From Halolactibacillus halophilus (GTDB lineage: Bacteria > Bacillota > Bacilli > Bacillales > Amphibacillaceae): DNA of 64,000 bases. The stretch is from positions 1-64,000 of the forward strand of contig NZ_FOXC01000009.1 in the NCBI RefSeq assembly GCF_900115605.1, in the 5' to 3' direction. Positions 30,982 to 41,691 of this stretch are shown piece by piece. The translations under genes were made by a program, and so were the position numbers. Every line of letters starts with the position of its first letter. Within the stretch, counting starts at the first letter, position 1. The notes below the pieces were generated by a model. The model ran no database searches, was not told the origin of the DNA, and was given only the letters and a program-made list of their open reading frames with translations.

Positions 30982-31600
30982 GTGTGTTTCCTCCGTTCGG
31001 ATTAAGTTTAGCAATGACAGATTTTAATGCTTCTCGTTTAATCTTTAAAGCGGAGCGATTTGCTATCAGCCGGGCACTAAACTGCATAAATTCTTCTTCA
31101 ACGACTAAGCCATTTTCTTTTAGTGTATTGCCTGTTTCAACAATATCGACAATCGCATCTGCTAGTCCTAAGATTGGCGCCAGTTCAACCGACCCTTCTA
31201 ATTTGATAATATCAACTGATTCGCCCTTTTCTTTATAGAAAGCTTTCGTAACGCCGGTATATTTACTCGCAATGCGCTTTTTACCATTTGACCAAACTTT
31301 ACCGGCTTCTGTTGCAACAGCCATTCGGCAAGCACCAAACGGGAGTGGAAACAAGTCAAAAACATCTGGCTGGAATTCAGCTAAAATGTCACCACCGACA
31401 ATACCTAAGTCGGCAATCCCGTATTGAACATAGGTCGCCACATCAGGGCCTTTAGCGAAAATAAATTGAAAGTCATCCGTATCCACCCGTAATTTCCGTC
31501 CTTTGTCCGTTAGCGGTGCAATGTCATAACCTAATGATTGATAGTAATCTAAAAATTGTTTTTCTAACCGCCCTTTTGTTAGCGCAATAACTGGTTTCAC
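30974..31600 (-). CDS. hisG: ATP phosphoribosyltransferase catalytic subunit, short form
   Basis: Commits ATP and PRPP to histidine synthesis. At 208 residues it is the short form lacking the regulatory C-terminal domain, so it needs HisZ, encoded directly upstream. Substrate motifs include KGRLEKQFLDYY and the PRPP loop around IVDIVETGNTLKENGL. The start is a GTG that overlaps the hisZ stop (GTGA). Confidence 0.96.
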   Translation of the reverse strand: MKPVIALTKGRLEKQFLDYYQSLGYDIAPLTDKGRKLRVDTDDFQFIFAKGPDVATYVQYGIADLGIVGGDILAEFQPDVFDLFPLPFGACRMAVATEAGKVWSNGKKRIASKYTGVTKAFYKEKGESVDIIKLEGSVELAPILGLADAIVDIVETGNTLKENGLVVEEEFMQFSARLIANRSALKIKREALKSVIAKLNPNGGNTHD

Positions 31601-32694
31601 TTCGTTCCCTCATTTCTTAGATCGATGATTTGTTCATAATCTGATATGTTTGGTTCAGTATAGAGTATATCAACGATTTTACCTGAGATAGTGCGACGCT
31701 TCAGTTCAGCGAGTACATGCGTATCAACTGAGGCAAGGATAGCAACGCGTCCGCGCTCGTCCATCTCAACAGCGCTCGCAAGTACGTCAACATCAAAGGC
31801 TAAGCCAATCGCTGAGATCGATTGATTAAATTGTTGATACAACTTATCATATCGTCCCCCCGAAAAACATTCTTCCCCACTCGTCGTAAGGTAGCCTGTG
31901 AACATCGTTCCACTATAGTAAGGCAATTGCTTCACTCGGCCGAGGTCGACAATCGTTTTGTCAATGCCAAGTTGTTTTAAGACGTTGACTAATTGAATTA
32001 ACTCGTTGACGATAGTCACAATCGTTTCATCCGCTTGATAGGTTGCTTTATAGCGCTCAAGTATAGACACATCACCATATGCATCAATTAAGTCTAACAG
32101 TTGTTTTTGAACTCGTGGATTTTTCTCTGTTAGGTCTTTTACGACATCTTGACGTTTATCATGCATCGCTAAGCGTAGTTTGGCTTCTTTCTCTACTGTA
32201 AGTGTTAGAGGTGCGATAATCGTTTCGTAAATACCGGTATGCCCGAGTTCAATCACATAGTCTGATACATCGACAGCAGATAAATAATCAATCGCAAAAC
32301 AAAGCGTTTCAATTTCGCCTTCGTTTGGTGCGGTCCGAATCATTTCAATCCCTGCTTGTCGACTTTCAATCCCGTCTTTATCTTGGGTAAACACAGACCC
32401 TTGGTAGAACCACTTAGATTCTTTTGGGTTTAGTTTCATTAATGCTCTCGCAATAGCTGTAGTCCAATCGGGACGGAGGACCTCAATCTCTCCCTCACGG
32501 TCGAACCACTTTAATAACTGTTGAAAAGGCATTCCAATATGGGGATTCGTAAAGGTATCCGCATATTCAATAACGGGCGTTTCAATTGCTTTAAAGCCAC
32601 GAGAAACAGCGACGTCATTAAAAATTTGATACACATGTTGTTTTTTTAATAGGATCTTGCCGATTTGATCTTGACTGCCATCCGGTAAAAACAT
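31597..32694 (-). CDS. hisZ: ATP phosphoribosyltransferase regulatory subunit HisZ
   Basis: Paralogue of histidyl-tRNA synthetase catalytic core without aminoacylation or tRNA-binding parts. It forms a hetero-octamer with short HisG and confers histidine feedback control. The 365 residues keep the class II fold motifs (ETPVIEYADTF; LRPDWTTAIAR; SGGRYDKLY). First gene of the his operon. The site before the ATG is weak (GGATG). Confidence 0.93.
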   Translation of the reverse strand: MFLPDGSQDQIGKILLKKQHVYQIFNDVAVSRGFKAIETPVIEYADTFTNPHIGMPFQQLLKWFDREGEIEVLRPDWTTAIARALMKLNPKESKWFYQGSVFTQDKDGIESRQAGIEMIRTAPNEGEIETLCFAIDYLSAVDVSDYVIELGHTGIYETIIAPLTLTVEKEAKLRLAMHDKRQDVVKDLTEKNPRVQKQLLDLIDAYGDVSILERYKATYQADETIVTIVNELIQLVNVLKQLGIDKTIVDLGRVKQLPYYSGTMFTGYLTTSGEECFSGGRYDKLYQQFNQSISAIGLAFDVDVLASAVEMDERGRVAILASVDTHVLAELKRRTISGKIVDILYTEPNISDYEQIIDLRNEGTK

Positions 32695-32758
32695 TTTGTC
32701 ACATCCGTTTCTTTATTACTGTACCACTTTAGCGTGATAAAGTATTGATAGTGTTACT

Positions 32759-32787
32759 AATTTAACATTATTTATTAAGCTGGTCAA
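32759..32787 (-). promoter_or_regulatory. Candidate promoter of the his operon
   Basis: Minus strand: TTGACC (32782-32787), 17-base spacer, TAAATT (32759-32764), about 65 bases before hisZ. No T-box or leader peptide rich in histidine is visible in the 155-base gap to hisJ. Confidence 0.6.
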
Positions 32788-32849
32788 CATTTTTTTCTTT
32801 TCAAATTGTTCAGTTAATTATATCATAAAGGAAAGAGGGAGGTTTTTAA

Positions 32850-33659
32850 ATGCCTATTTTAGGAGATTATCATATTCATACCCCGTTTTGCCCCCATGGT
32901 ACGACGGATACGTTGGCAGCATACGCAGAAAAAGCCATTCAGTTAGGTTTAAAAGAAATCAGTTTCACCGAACATGCCCCACTCCCTGAAGGGTTTGTTG
33001 ACCCTACCCCAGATAAAGATAGTGGGATGAGGCGCGAACAAGTCGATGCTTATATTAAAGCCATTCAAAAAGTAAGAGAGATGTATAAAAATGACCTGAA
33101 AATTCGAGTAGGGTTTGAAGTTGATTACATTGAAGGATTTGAACAAGCAACGACTGATTTTCTTAATACGTACGGTGACGAAATTGAAGATGCGATTTTA
33201 TCGGTGCATATGCTAAAGGATAATACAGACACTTTCCACTGTCTAGATTTTAGTCAAGCTGCTTTCGGTGACTTAGTAACGGCCTTAGGCTCAGTAGAAA
33301 ACGTGTACCGGGCCTACTTTCACACTGTTGAGAAATCTGTTCGTAGTGATTTAGGCCACTTTAAACCCATACGAATCGGGCATATGACACTTGTTGAGAA
33401 GTTTAAACGGGTTTATCCTTATCAGTATTCTAAGGTGATGATGAAGCAAATTGACCAGTTACTCACGCTGATCAAGACAAAAGGCTATCAACTAGATGTG
33501 AATACAGCCGGATTATTTAAACCAGATTGTCAAACCGTTTATCCGAATCCAGTCGTGTTACAACGGGCAAAAGAGAACGGGATCCCTTTAAAAATCGGCT
33601 CGGATGCTCATCAAGCAACTGATGTTGGTCGTGAATTTCAAATCGCGCTGATTGACTGA
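32850..33659 (+). CDS. hisJ: Histidinol-phosphatase, PHP type
   Basis: Removes phosphate from histidinol phosphate, the step between HisC and HisD. PHP-domain enzyme of 269 residues with metal ligands His8 and His10 in DYHIHTPFCPHG, a HxxxH-like set in the middle and IGSDAH near 251. It is the bacillar HisJ/HisK type, unrelated to HisB phosphatases. Divergent from the his operon with GGGAGG before the ATG. Together they supply all histidine steps except HisC. Confidence 0.93.
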   Translation: MPILGDYHIHTPFCPHGTTDTLAAYAEKAIQLGLKEISFTEHAPLPEGFVDPTPDKDSGMRREQVDAYIKAIQKVREMYKNDLKIRVGFEVDYIEGFEQATTDFLNTYGDEIEDAILSVHMLKDNTDTFHCLDFSQAAFGDLVTALGSVENVYRAYFHTVEKSVRSDLGHFKPIRIGHMTLVEKFKRVYPYQYSKVMMKQIDQLLTLIKTKGYQLDVNTAGLFKPDCQTVYPNPVVLQRAKENGIPLKIGSDAHQATDVGREFQIALID

Positions 33660-33673
33660 GGTGTGAAGAGAAA

Positions 33674-33717
33674 AGAAAACAACCGAGAATGACGTTTGTC
33701 GTTCTCGGTTGTTTTCT
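33674..33717. terminator. Bidirectional terminator between hisJ and parC
   Basis: A 20-bp stem, AGAAAACAACCGAGAA... against ...TTCTCGGTTGTTTTCT, with a 4-base loop and T-runs in both directions. It separates convergent hisJ and parC. Confidence 0.92.
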
Positions 33718-33757
33718 ATTTGACGTTCTGCTTTATAGCAGCGAACGCTTAACGTCG

Positions 33758-36208
33758 TTATTTCTCTTCTTTAAACGGCGCTTCATATAGCGTTTCTTTA
33801 TAGACGTTTACGACGTCCCCAACTTGATCGGTATCAAGTACAAACGAGCCGTTACTATAGCGATCACTAAGTGACAAGGCCATTGGATGATGTAGACTAC
33901 GGTCTCCACTTGTTGTTTCAAGGACAATTTGCTCCAGGCTACTGCATTCTAAGAAACCAACCACACGATGGGGTTTCCCTTTTAATTCACGTAACATAAT
34001 TTGCCCGCGGTTTGCCCGTTTGGCTGTTTCAAAAAGTGATAGTGCCATTCGCTTCATCGCACCGCGTTGGGTCACTAATGTGAAGAAGGTATCATCATCT
34101 TCTCCACTCATCACCAGCCCACTAACGACATGCTCATCTTGTTTGAGTTGAATCGCTTTAACGCCAGCTGCGCGCTGTCCGACGGGAGAAATTTCTGCTT
34201 CACTGTAGTGAAGACCATAACCTCTATTGGAGACAACGAAAACATCTTGGAGACCGTTAGAGCGGTAAACACTGATGACTTCATCACCTTTTTTGAGTCC
34301 GGTAGCGATCAGGGGTTTAGAATAGCGACTGGCCTCATATAATTTTAATTCAGAGCGTTTAACCATGCCGTTCTTCGTAAAGAAGATCAAATATTCCGTG
34401 GTATTAAAATCTCGCATAGGCATCGCTTCAATAATTTTTTCTCCTTGGTCTAAGCCAACTAAGTGCGATGCATGCTGAGCAAGGTCTTTCCAACGAATAT
34501 CAGGGAGGGTATGAACCGGTGCATAAATGTATCTCCCGCGATTGGTAAACATCAGCATTGTATCGGTCGTATTCACTTCATAAAGACCAACTAACCGGTC
34601 TTCTTCCTTCATTGCTAAATCTTCACCATTTGAGGCTTGATATGACCTTAGACTGGTTCGTTTAATGTAACCATCATGTGTCACCGACACTAACACATCT
34701 TCACTTGCGATCATAACTTCAAGGTTAATTTTAAGCTCTTCAACTTCTTGTTCGATCGTCGTTAACCTAACCGTGTTAAAACGTTTCTTTAAGTCTTTCA
34801 AATCTTTTTTGATGACATTATCTAATGTTTTGTTATCGGTAACGATTTTTTCTAATCGCGTCATTTCTTTTGTTAACGTGTCAAGCTCTTGCTGAAGAGC
34901 CGTAATATCGGTATTCGTCAAACGGTAAAGTTGTAAATTAACAATGGCCTCTGCTTGCTCTTCAGTAAATTGATACGCTTCTTTTATCCGGGTTTTAGCA
35001 TCTTTTTTATCTTTACTTTGACGGATTTTTTGAATTAATTCATCAAGTACTGAAATAGCTTTAATTAACCCTTCAACGATATGATGGCGAGTTTTAGCTT
35101 TATTTAAATCAAATGTTGCCGCTCGTCTAATCACATGGCGTTGGTGCTTAATATAAGCCTCTAACATGTCAACTAACGACATAAGTTTTGGTGTTTTATC
35201 AACAATCGCGACCATATTAAAATTATAGGTAATTTGTAAATCTGTATTTTTATAAAAGAAATTTAAAATCCCGATACTGTCAGCGTCTTTTTTCAGTTCA
35301 ATGACAATCCGCATACCTGTCCGGTCCGTTTCGTCACGAATTTCAGCGACGCCTTCAACTTTGCGGTCAAGCTTTAACTCGTCCATTCGTTTCACAAGGC
35401 TTGCTTTATTGACTTCATAAGGAATTTCTGTGATAACAATTTGTTCTCGCTTACTGCGTAATGTTTCAATTTCACAGCGACCTCTAACAACAACCTTACC
35501 CTTACCAGTGCGGTAAGCTTGTTTAATGCCATCTGCCCCTTGAATAATCCCACCGGTTGGAAAGTCTGGTCCAGGAATGAGTTCAATCAGTTCATCTATC
35601 GTCACATCTGGTGCATCAATTTTCTTAATGACAGCATCAATGACCTCATTTAAGTTATGAGGCGGAATATCGGTTGCATACCCTGCTGAAATACCCGTTG
35701 AACCGTTGACGAGTAAATTAGGGAACCGTGCTGGTAAGACCACTGGTTCATGATTGGTATCATCAAAGTTTGGAATAAATCCCACCGTCTCTTTGTCGAT
35801 ATCACGCAGTAATTCGCTCGCAATGGGTGCCAGACGTGCTTCAGTATAACGCATTGCTGCCGGTGGATCCCCGTCAACACTCCCATTGTTACCATGCATT
35901 TCTACAAGCACATTGCGGACTTTCCAGTCTTGTGATAAACGAACCATCGCCTCATAGACAGAGCTATCTCCGTGCGGGTGATAGTTACCAATCACAGTAC
36001 CAACAGTCTTGGCAGATTTCCGAAAGCCTTTCTCATGCGTATTTCCTTCCTTATGCATCGCATAAAGAATCCGGCGTTGAACCGGTTTTAACCCATCCCG
36101 TGCATCAGGTAAGGCACGGTCTTGTATAATATATTTACTGTAGCGACCAAATCGATCGCCAATCACTTCTTCTAGTGGTAAATCTAAATATTGCTCACGT
36201 TGTGACAA
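33758..36208 (-). CDS. parC: DNA topoisomerase IV subunit A
   Basis: Breaks and rejoins DNA to decatenate sister chromosomes. The 816 residues show the winged-helix domain with catalytic Tyr121 in AMRYTEAR, an uninterrupted quinolone-region motif [12 protein letters not shown] (Ser82 and Glu86, the susceptible type), coiled coil (about 380-490), and a C-terminal beta-pinwheel (about 500-800). The start is TTG at 36208, 7 bases behind GGAGG. It lies 28 bases after parE. Confidence 0.97.
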   Translation of the reverse strand: MSQREQYLDLPLEEVIGDRFGRYSKYIIQDRALPDARDGLKPVQRRILYAMHKEGNTHEKGFRKSAKTVGTVIGNYHPHGDSSVYEAMVRLSQDWKVRNVLVEMHGNNGSVDGDPPAAMRYTEARLAPIASELLRDIDKETVGFIPNFDDTNHEPVVLPARFPNLLVNGSTGISAGYATDIPPHNLNEVIDAVIKKIDAPDVTIDELIELIPGPDFPTGGIIQGADGIKQAYRTGKGKVVVRGRCEIETLRSKREQIVITEIPYEVNKASLVKRMDELKLDRKVEGVAEIRDETDRTGMRIVIELKKDADSIGILNFFYKNTDLQITYNFNMVAIVDKTPKLMSLVDMLEAYIKHQRHVIRRAATFDLNKAKTRHHIVEGLIKAISVLDELIQKIRQSKDKKDAKTRIKEAYQFTEEQAEAIVNLQLYRLTNTDITALQQELDTLTKEMTRLEKIVTDNKTLDNVIKKDLKDLKKRFNTVRLTTIEQEVEELKINLEVMIASEDVLVSVTHDGYIKRTSLRSYQASNGEDLAMKEEDRLVGLYEVNTTDTMLMFTNRGRYIYAPVHTLPDIRWKDLAQHASHLVGLDQGEKIIEAMPMRDFNTTEYLIFFTKNGMVKRSELKLYEASRYSKPLIATGLKKGDEVISVYRSNGLQDVFVVSNRGYGLHYSEAEISPVGQRAAGVKAIQLKQDEHVVSGLVMSGEDDDTFFTLVTQRGAMKRMALSLFETAKRANRGQIMLRELKGKPHRVVGFLECSSLEQIVLETTSGDRSLHHPMALSLSDRYSNGSFVLDTDQVGDVVNVYKETLYEAPFKEEK

Positions 36209-36236
36209 AGTTCTTCCTCCTTAACTCGATCCTTAC

Positions 36237-38303
<2,067 letters not shown>

Positions 38304-38717
38304 TTAATTCATCACTTCATAATACTTTACTTTAATACACGTATTCATAATAAGTTTCACTTGGTTATGATAACGCTTAAAAACGTCTTCGTCGTAAATG
38401 CCGAGCTGAGCCCAGACAACCGGCGCTTTAATCGCGATCGCTTCTGTCACAATATCTTCTAGAAAAATAGCTTTTCTAAAAACATTGACAATGTCAACTG
38501 GCTCATGAATGTCTGAAAGTGATGGAACACTCTTCTCACCAAGCACTTCGTCAATGGTTGGGTTGACAGGAATAATTTTATATCCTTGCTGCTGCATTAA
38601 TTTACTAATTTGATATGACGTACGGTGGGGCTTATTCGATAATCCAACGACAGCAATCGTTTTACTGTCTGTTAATAGACGCTTAAATGTTTTGTTTGAT
38701 GTTTGTTCATTGTACAT
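38304..38717 (-). CDS. yneT: CoA-binding domain protein YneT
   Basis: Small Rossmann-fold protein of the CoA-binding (succinyl-CoA ligase alpha-like) family, 137 residues, with IAVVGLSNKPHRTSYQI forming the nucleotide loop and PVNPTIDEVLG following. Role unknown. In B. subtilis yneT likewise lies between plsY and parE. GAGGTGAT precedes the ATG. The 251-base gap to plsY holds the plsY promoter and little else. Confidence 0.9.
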   Translation of the reverse strand: MYNEQTSNKTFKRLLTDSKTIAVVGLSNKPHRTSYQISKLMQQQGYKIIPVNPTIDEVLGEKSVPSLSDIHEPVDIVNVFRKAIFLEDIVTEAIAIKAPVVWAQLGIYDEDVFKRYHNQVKLIMNTCIKVKYYEVMN

Positions 38718-38904
38718 ATCATCACCTCTTGTGTGTAATTGATTACCTTTAAGGTATATCTTTTCTTTAGTTTAAGCCTTTTTAAAGCATTTGGTCAAAT
38801 CATTGTGTCAGATCAAATTAAATTGACCCGCTTTTTTGTCCGCACTTGACGCACACTTCTGCTCGTGCCTTTAATTTTATCATTAGCACCTGGTCTTAAA
38901 ATAC

Positions 38905-38933
38905 TTTCACTTAAATTAAAATCATGTTACAAT
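38905..38933 (+). promoter_or_regulatory. Candidate promoter of plsY
   Basis: TTTCAC (38905-38910), 17-base spacer, TACAAT (38928-38933), 35 bases before plsY. Confidence 0.6.
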
Positions 38934-38968
38934 AAAGCGATGAATCTGTATGAAATGAGGAACTTGAG

Positions 38969-39556
38969 ATGCTCTATTACGTATTATTTATTATTTTAGC
39001 TTATTTACTTGGCTCAATCCCGTCCGGATTGATTGTTGGAAAAGCCTTTTACCAAACCGATATCAGAGAACATGGCAGCGGGAACCTTGGCGGGACGAAT
39101 ACCTTCCGTGTCTTAGGAAAAAAAGCCGGTATTGCTGTTACGGTGAGTGATGTCCTTAAAGGAACCTTAAGTATCGCTATTCCCTTTTATTTTAGTCCCA
39201 TCGAAGTAAATTTACTTGTCATTGGTGTTTTCTGTGTCATTGGTCACATGTACCCGCTCTTTGCCGGATTTAAAGGTGGCAAAGCAGTCGCTACCTCAGG
39301 CGGTCTCGTCTTAGGACTAAGTCCATTACTATTTTTCATTATTCTTGCAACCTTTTTTGTATTACTGTATATCACTAAGTATGTATCATTATCGTCGATT
39401 GTCACCAGTTTTGTCGCCGTGATTACAGCGCTGATCATGTCACGATTCGATTTACTCATTTTAACGTCGGTGTTGTTGACATTTATCATCTATCGTCACA
39501 TTCCCAACATTAAACGTCTCATGAATAAGACAGAACCTAAAATTACTTGGATGTAA
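38969..39556 (+). CDS. plsY: Glycerol-3-phosphate acyltransferase PlsY
   Basis: Integral membrane enzyme that acylates glycerol-3-phosphate with acyl-phosphate, the first step of phospholipid synthesis in Gram-positives. 195 residues with about five membrane helices and the three cytoplasmic motifs: LGSIPSG (1), HGSGNLGGTNTFRVLG (2) and FKGGKAVATSGG (3). GAGGA precedes the ATG. Divergent from yneT. Confidence 0.96.
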   Translation: MLYYVLFIILAYLLGSIPSGLIVGKAFYQTDIREHGSGNLGGTNTFRVLGKKAGIAVTVSDVLKGTLSIAIPFYFSPIEVNLLVIGVFCVIGHMYPLFAGFKGGKAVATSGGLVLGLSPLLFFIILATFFVLLYITKYVSLSSIVTSFVAVITALIMSRFDLLILTSVLLTFIIYRHIPNIKRLMNKTEPKITWM

Positions 39557-39563
39557 CAGCGAT

Positions 39564-39589
39564 GCGCACGTTTATACGTGCGCTTTTTT
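39564..39589 (+). terminator. Terminator of plsY
   Basis: GCGCACGT and ACGTGCGC form a perfect 8-bp stem with a TTAT loop and six T, 8 bases after the stop. Confidence 0.95.
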
Positions 39590-39632
39590 GTCGCCTTTCT
39601 CCTCACAAATAAAGAAACTTAAGTTAAATAGA

Positions 39633-39661
39633 TTGAAACTCATCTAGACTCTTAGTATACT
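39633..39661 (+). promoter_or_regulatory. Sigma-A promoter of folE2-yidD
   Basis: TTGAAA (39633-39638), 17-base spacer, TATACT (39656-39661), 40 bases before folE2. No clear Zur-like palindrome overlaps it. Confidence 0.75.
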
Positions 39662-39701
39662 CTTTAAATAAGAAAGAGAACCGAAAGGGGATGCACGACC
39701 T

Positions 39702-40625
39702 ATGACCCAATATAAAAAACATCTACCAGAAAAACAAGAACGCCACCGGTTATTTGGTTCCGTTTCACCTGGAAAACGGACAAAACCCACCGAAAAAGAC
39801 GCGATGGCGGACCTTCAAAATACGCAAAATGATTTTCTGTTTCACATAGATGCCGTCGGGATTACGAATGTGACCCATCCGATGACAATCCATGGTGAAA
39901 TCGAGCCGCACACCCAAACATCAGTCGCTAAATTTACTATGACGTCGTCAATTGTCCAACAAAGTAAAGGAACAAATATGTCACGATTTACTGAACAATT
40001 AGAAGCGTACTATCAAAAGCAGCGCTTAACGACGAACTTAAAGGATTTAAAGGCTTTTACGAAAGAGTTAAGTACACGACTCAAAACAACTGATGCGACG
40101 ATTGATATAACCGTGCCTTACTTTTATCAACAACGCGGGCCACATTCACAGCTACAGGGGTTGAATCATGTCGATCTGACAATCAAAGTCACGTATGATA
40201 CGTCTTCTGGCTTTACCGTTCACGTTGGCTTAGCGGCAACAATTACAACGCTATGCCCGTGTTCAAAAGAAATTAGTGAGTATAGTGCGCACAATCAACG
40301 TGGTATTGTCTCAATTACTACCGAACTTGATCCTTTATTTGATGAAACAACAAGTGACTGGAAAAAGTGGTTGTTAGAGATGGCGGAATCTAATGCGAGT
40401 GCAAAAATTCACCCCGTATTAAAACGAACAGATGAAAAAGTGGTCACCGAACACGCTTATGAAAATCCTCGGTTCGTTGAAGATATGGTGCGCTTAGTGA
40501 GCGCAGATCTGTATGAACGAGAGGACGTCGTTGCCTTTAAGGTGACGTGTCGTAATGAAGAATCGATTCATTTACACGATGCTATCGCATCGATCACTTA
40601 TGATAAGCGAGTGGAAAACCGATGA
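39702..40625 (+). CDS. folE2: GTP cyclohydrolase I type 2 (FolE2/MptA family)
   Basis: First enzyme of tetrahydrofolate (and possibly queuosine) synthesis, converting GTP to dihydroneopterin triphosphate. COG1469 type, unrelated in sequence to zinc-dependent FolE. 307 residues with the catalytic cysteine in [20 protein letters not shown] (near 184) and the metal-site region toward the C terminus. In B. subtilis the homologue is induced by zinc starvation. Here no Zur site is seen, so it could be the housekeeping enzyme. It overlaps yidD by 4 bases. Confidence 0.93.
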   Translation: MTQYKKHLPEKQERHRLFGSVSPGKRTKPTEKDAMADLQNTQNDFLFHIDAVGITNVTHPMTIHGEIEPHTQTSVAKFTMTSSIVQQSKGTNMSRFTEQLEAYYQKQRLTTNLKDLKAFTKELSTRLKTTDATIDITVPYFYQQRGPHSQLQGLNHVDLTIKVTYDTSSGFTVHVGLAATITTLCPCSKEISEYSAHNQRGIVSITTELDPLFDETTSDWKKWLLEMAESNASAKIHPVLKRTDEKVVTEHAYENPRFVEDMVRLVSADLYEREDVVAFKVTCRNEESIHLHDAIASITYDKRVENR

Positions 40626-40882
40626 TGAAAAAAATCTTGTTGTCTCTGATTCGCTTTTACCGTAAATATATTAGTCCAACAAAACCACCCAGTTGTCGGT
40701 TCCAACCAACATGTTCGAGTTATGGTTTAGAAGCAATTGAACGATATGGTGCCTTAAAAGGTGGGTACATGACAATTAAACGAGTATTAAAGTGTCATCC
40801 TTTTCACCCTGGCGGTTTTGATCCTGTCCCATTAAAGGATGAAGAAAAAAATATGAATCATAATCAATCTGATCAATCATAG
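40622..40882 (+). CDS. yidD: Membrane protein insertion efficiency factor YidD
   Basis: Small YidD-family protein (86 residues) that helps YidC-dependent membrane protein insertion. It has the family pattern [35 protein letters not shown] with three cysteines and [18 protein letters not shown]. The start ATGATG overlaps the folE2 stop, so the pair is coupled although functionally unrelated. Confidence 0.94.
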   Translation: MMKKILLSLIRFYRKYISPTKPPSCRFQPTCSSYGLEAIERYGALKGGYMTIKRVLKCHPFHPGGFDPVPLKDEEKNMNHNQSDQS

Positions 40883-40925
40883 GGCAACTAAGGGATAGTT
40901 GATTATGATTCAATCGATGAACTAA

Positions 40926-40969
40926 AAAAACAAGCAGCTAAAGGATATATCCTTTGCCTGCTTGTTTTT
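40926..40969. terminator. Bidirectional terminator between yidD and yneQ
   Basis: AAAAACAAGCAG (40926-40937) pairs with CTGCTTGTTTTT (40958-40969), with an inner AAAGG/CCTTT stem. T-runs occur on both strands; the genes are convergent. Confidence 0.92.
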
Positions 40970-40972
40970 GGT

Positions 40973-41272
40973 TTATAAATTAAATCGTTTAATGTGATCC
41001 ATGTAGCCTTCCTGTTCAAGTATCGCTTTTTGAAAAGGTGGAAACAGATCAAAATGAGGATAATCCTCTTTATAATCAATCCAATTAGGGTGTAAGTTAT
41101 ATTTCTCCCCCCACTGCTTTAATTTAACTAAGTCGCTTGAACCAACTTTCGTTACCGAAGTAGCCTCTTTAAACCGACTGTCTTGCCAGTAATGGGTCAA
41201 AAAAGCAATATCGCCACGCGTAACCTGTTGCTGCCATTGTTTCAGTTCTTCACGTGTAATCCCAAAAGCCAT
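40973..41272 (-). CDS. yneQ: Conserved hypothetical protein YneQ
   Basis: The 99-residue product starting MAFGITREELKQWQQQV closely follows B. subtilis YneQ in length and sequence pattern (RGDIAFLTHYW; TVTKVG-like; WIDYKEDYPHFDLFP). Function unknown; no membrane segment. I start at 41272 because GAGGCGATGG lies before that ATG. The upstream open codons overlap yneP. It is 2 bases after the yneP stop, in one operon with the AAA+ gene and yneP. Confidence 0.88.
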   Translation of the reverse strand: MAFGITREELKQWQQQVTRGDIAFLTHYWQDSRFKEATSVTKVGSSDLVKLKQWGEKYNLHPNWIDYKEDYPHFDLFPPFQKAILEQEGYMDHIKRFNL

Positions 41273-41274
41273 AT

Positions 41275-41691
41275 TTATGCCATCGCCTCTAAATAAGCCG
41301 CGTGCCAATCGGGAAACCGGCGTCTAACTGAAATTGGACGGAAACTATCTTGTTTGACAATCACATGGTCACTGAAGCCCGTCACTAATAACTCGTCGCT
41401 CTGATTGGTAACGTCATAACCATAACGCGTTCTGAGACCATCATAACTTTCGACCCACGTTGTGACATAACACGGCTCACCGTATTTAGCTGGTCGTTTA
41501 TAATCCGCTTCTATATGGGTGACCGGTGACACAACCCCTTCTTTTTCCATATCATGATAATTAAAACCTAGTGCTTCCACAAAAGCTGTTCGACCAATTT
41601 CAAACCAGACTAAATAGTTCGCATGGTAGACAACCCCCATTTGATCAGTTTCTTGATAACGCACATTAATTTTCTCAGTTACTTTTTTCAC
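41275..41691 (-). CDS. yneP: Acyl-CoA thioesterase YneP (YbgC/FadM hot-dog family)
   Basis: Hot-dog-fold thioesterase of 138 residues with the catalytic aspartate region YQETDQMGVVYHANYLVWFEIGR. It hydrolyses short or medium acyl-CoA in related proteins; the physiological substrate here is unknown. Start is a GTG overlapping the stop of the AAA+ gene (GTGA), a coupled arrangement. yneP-yneQ adjacency is as in B. subtilis. Confidence 0.92.
   Translation of the reverse strand: MKKVTEKINVRYQETDQMGVVYHANYLVWFEIGRTAFVEALGFNYHDMEKEGVVSPVTHIEADYKRPAKYGEPCYVTTWVESYDGLRTRYGYDVTNQSDELLVTGFSDHVIVKQDSFRPISVRRRFPDWHAAYLEAMA

Noticed and set aside
32695-32849. T-box or histidine leader peptide upstream of hisZ
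   Set aside because: No GGTGGTACCGCG-like core, no His-rich short frame and no attenuator pair were seen.
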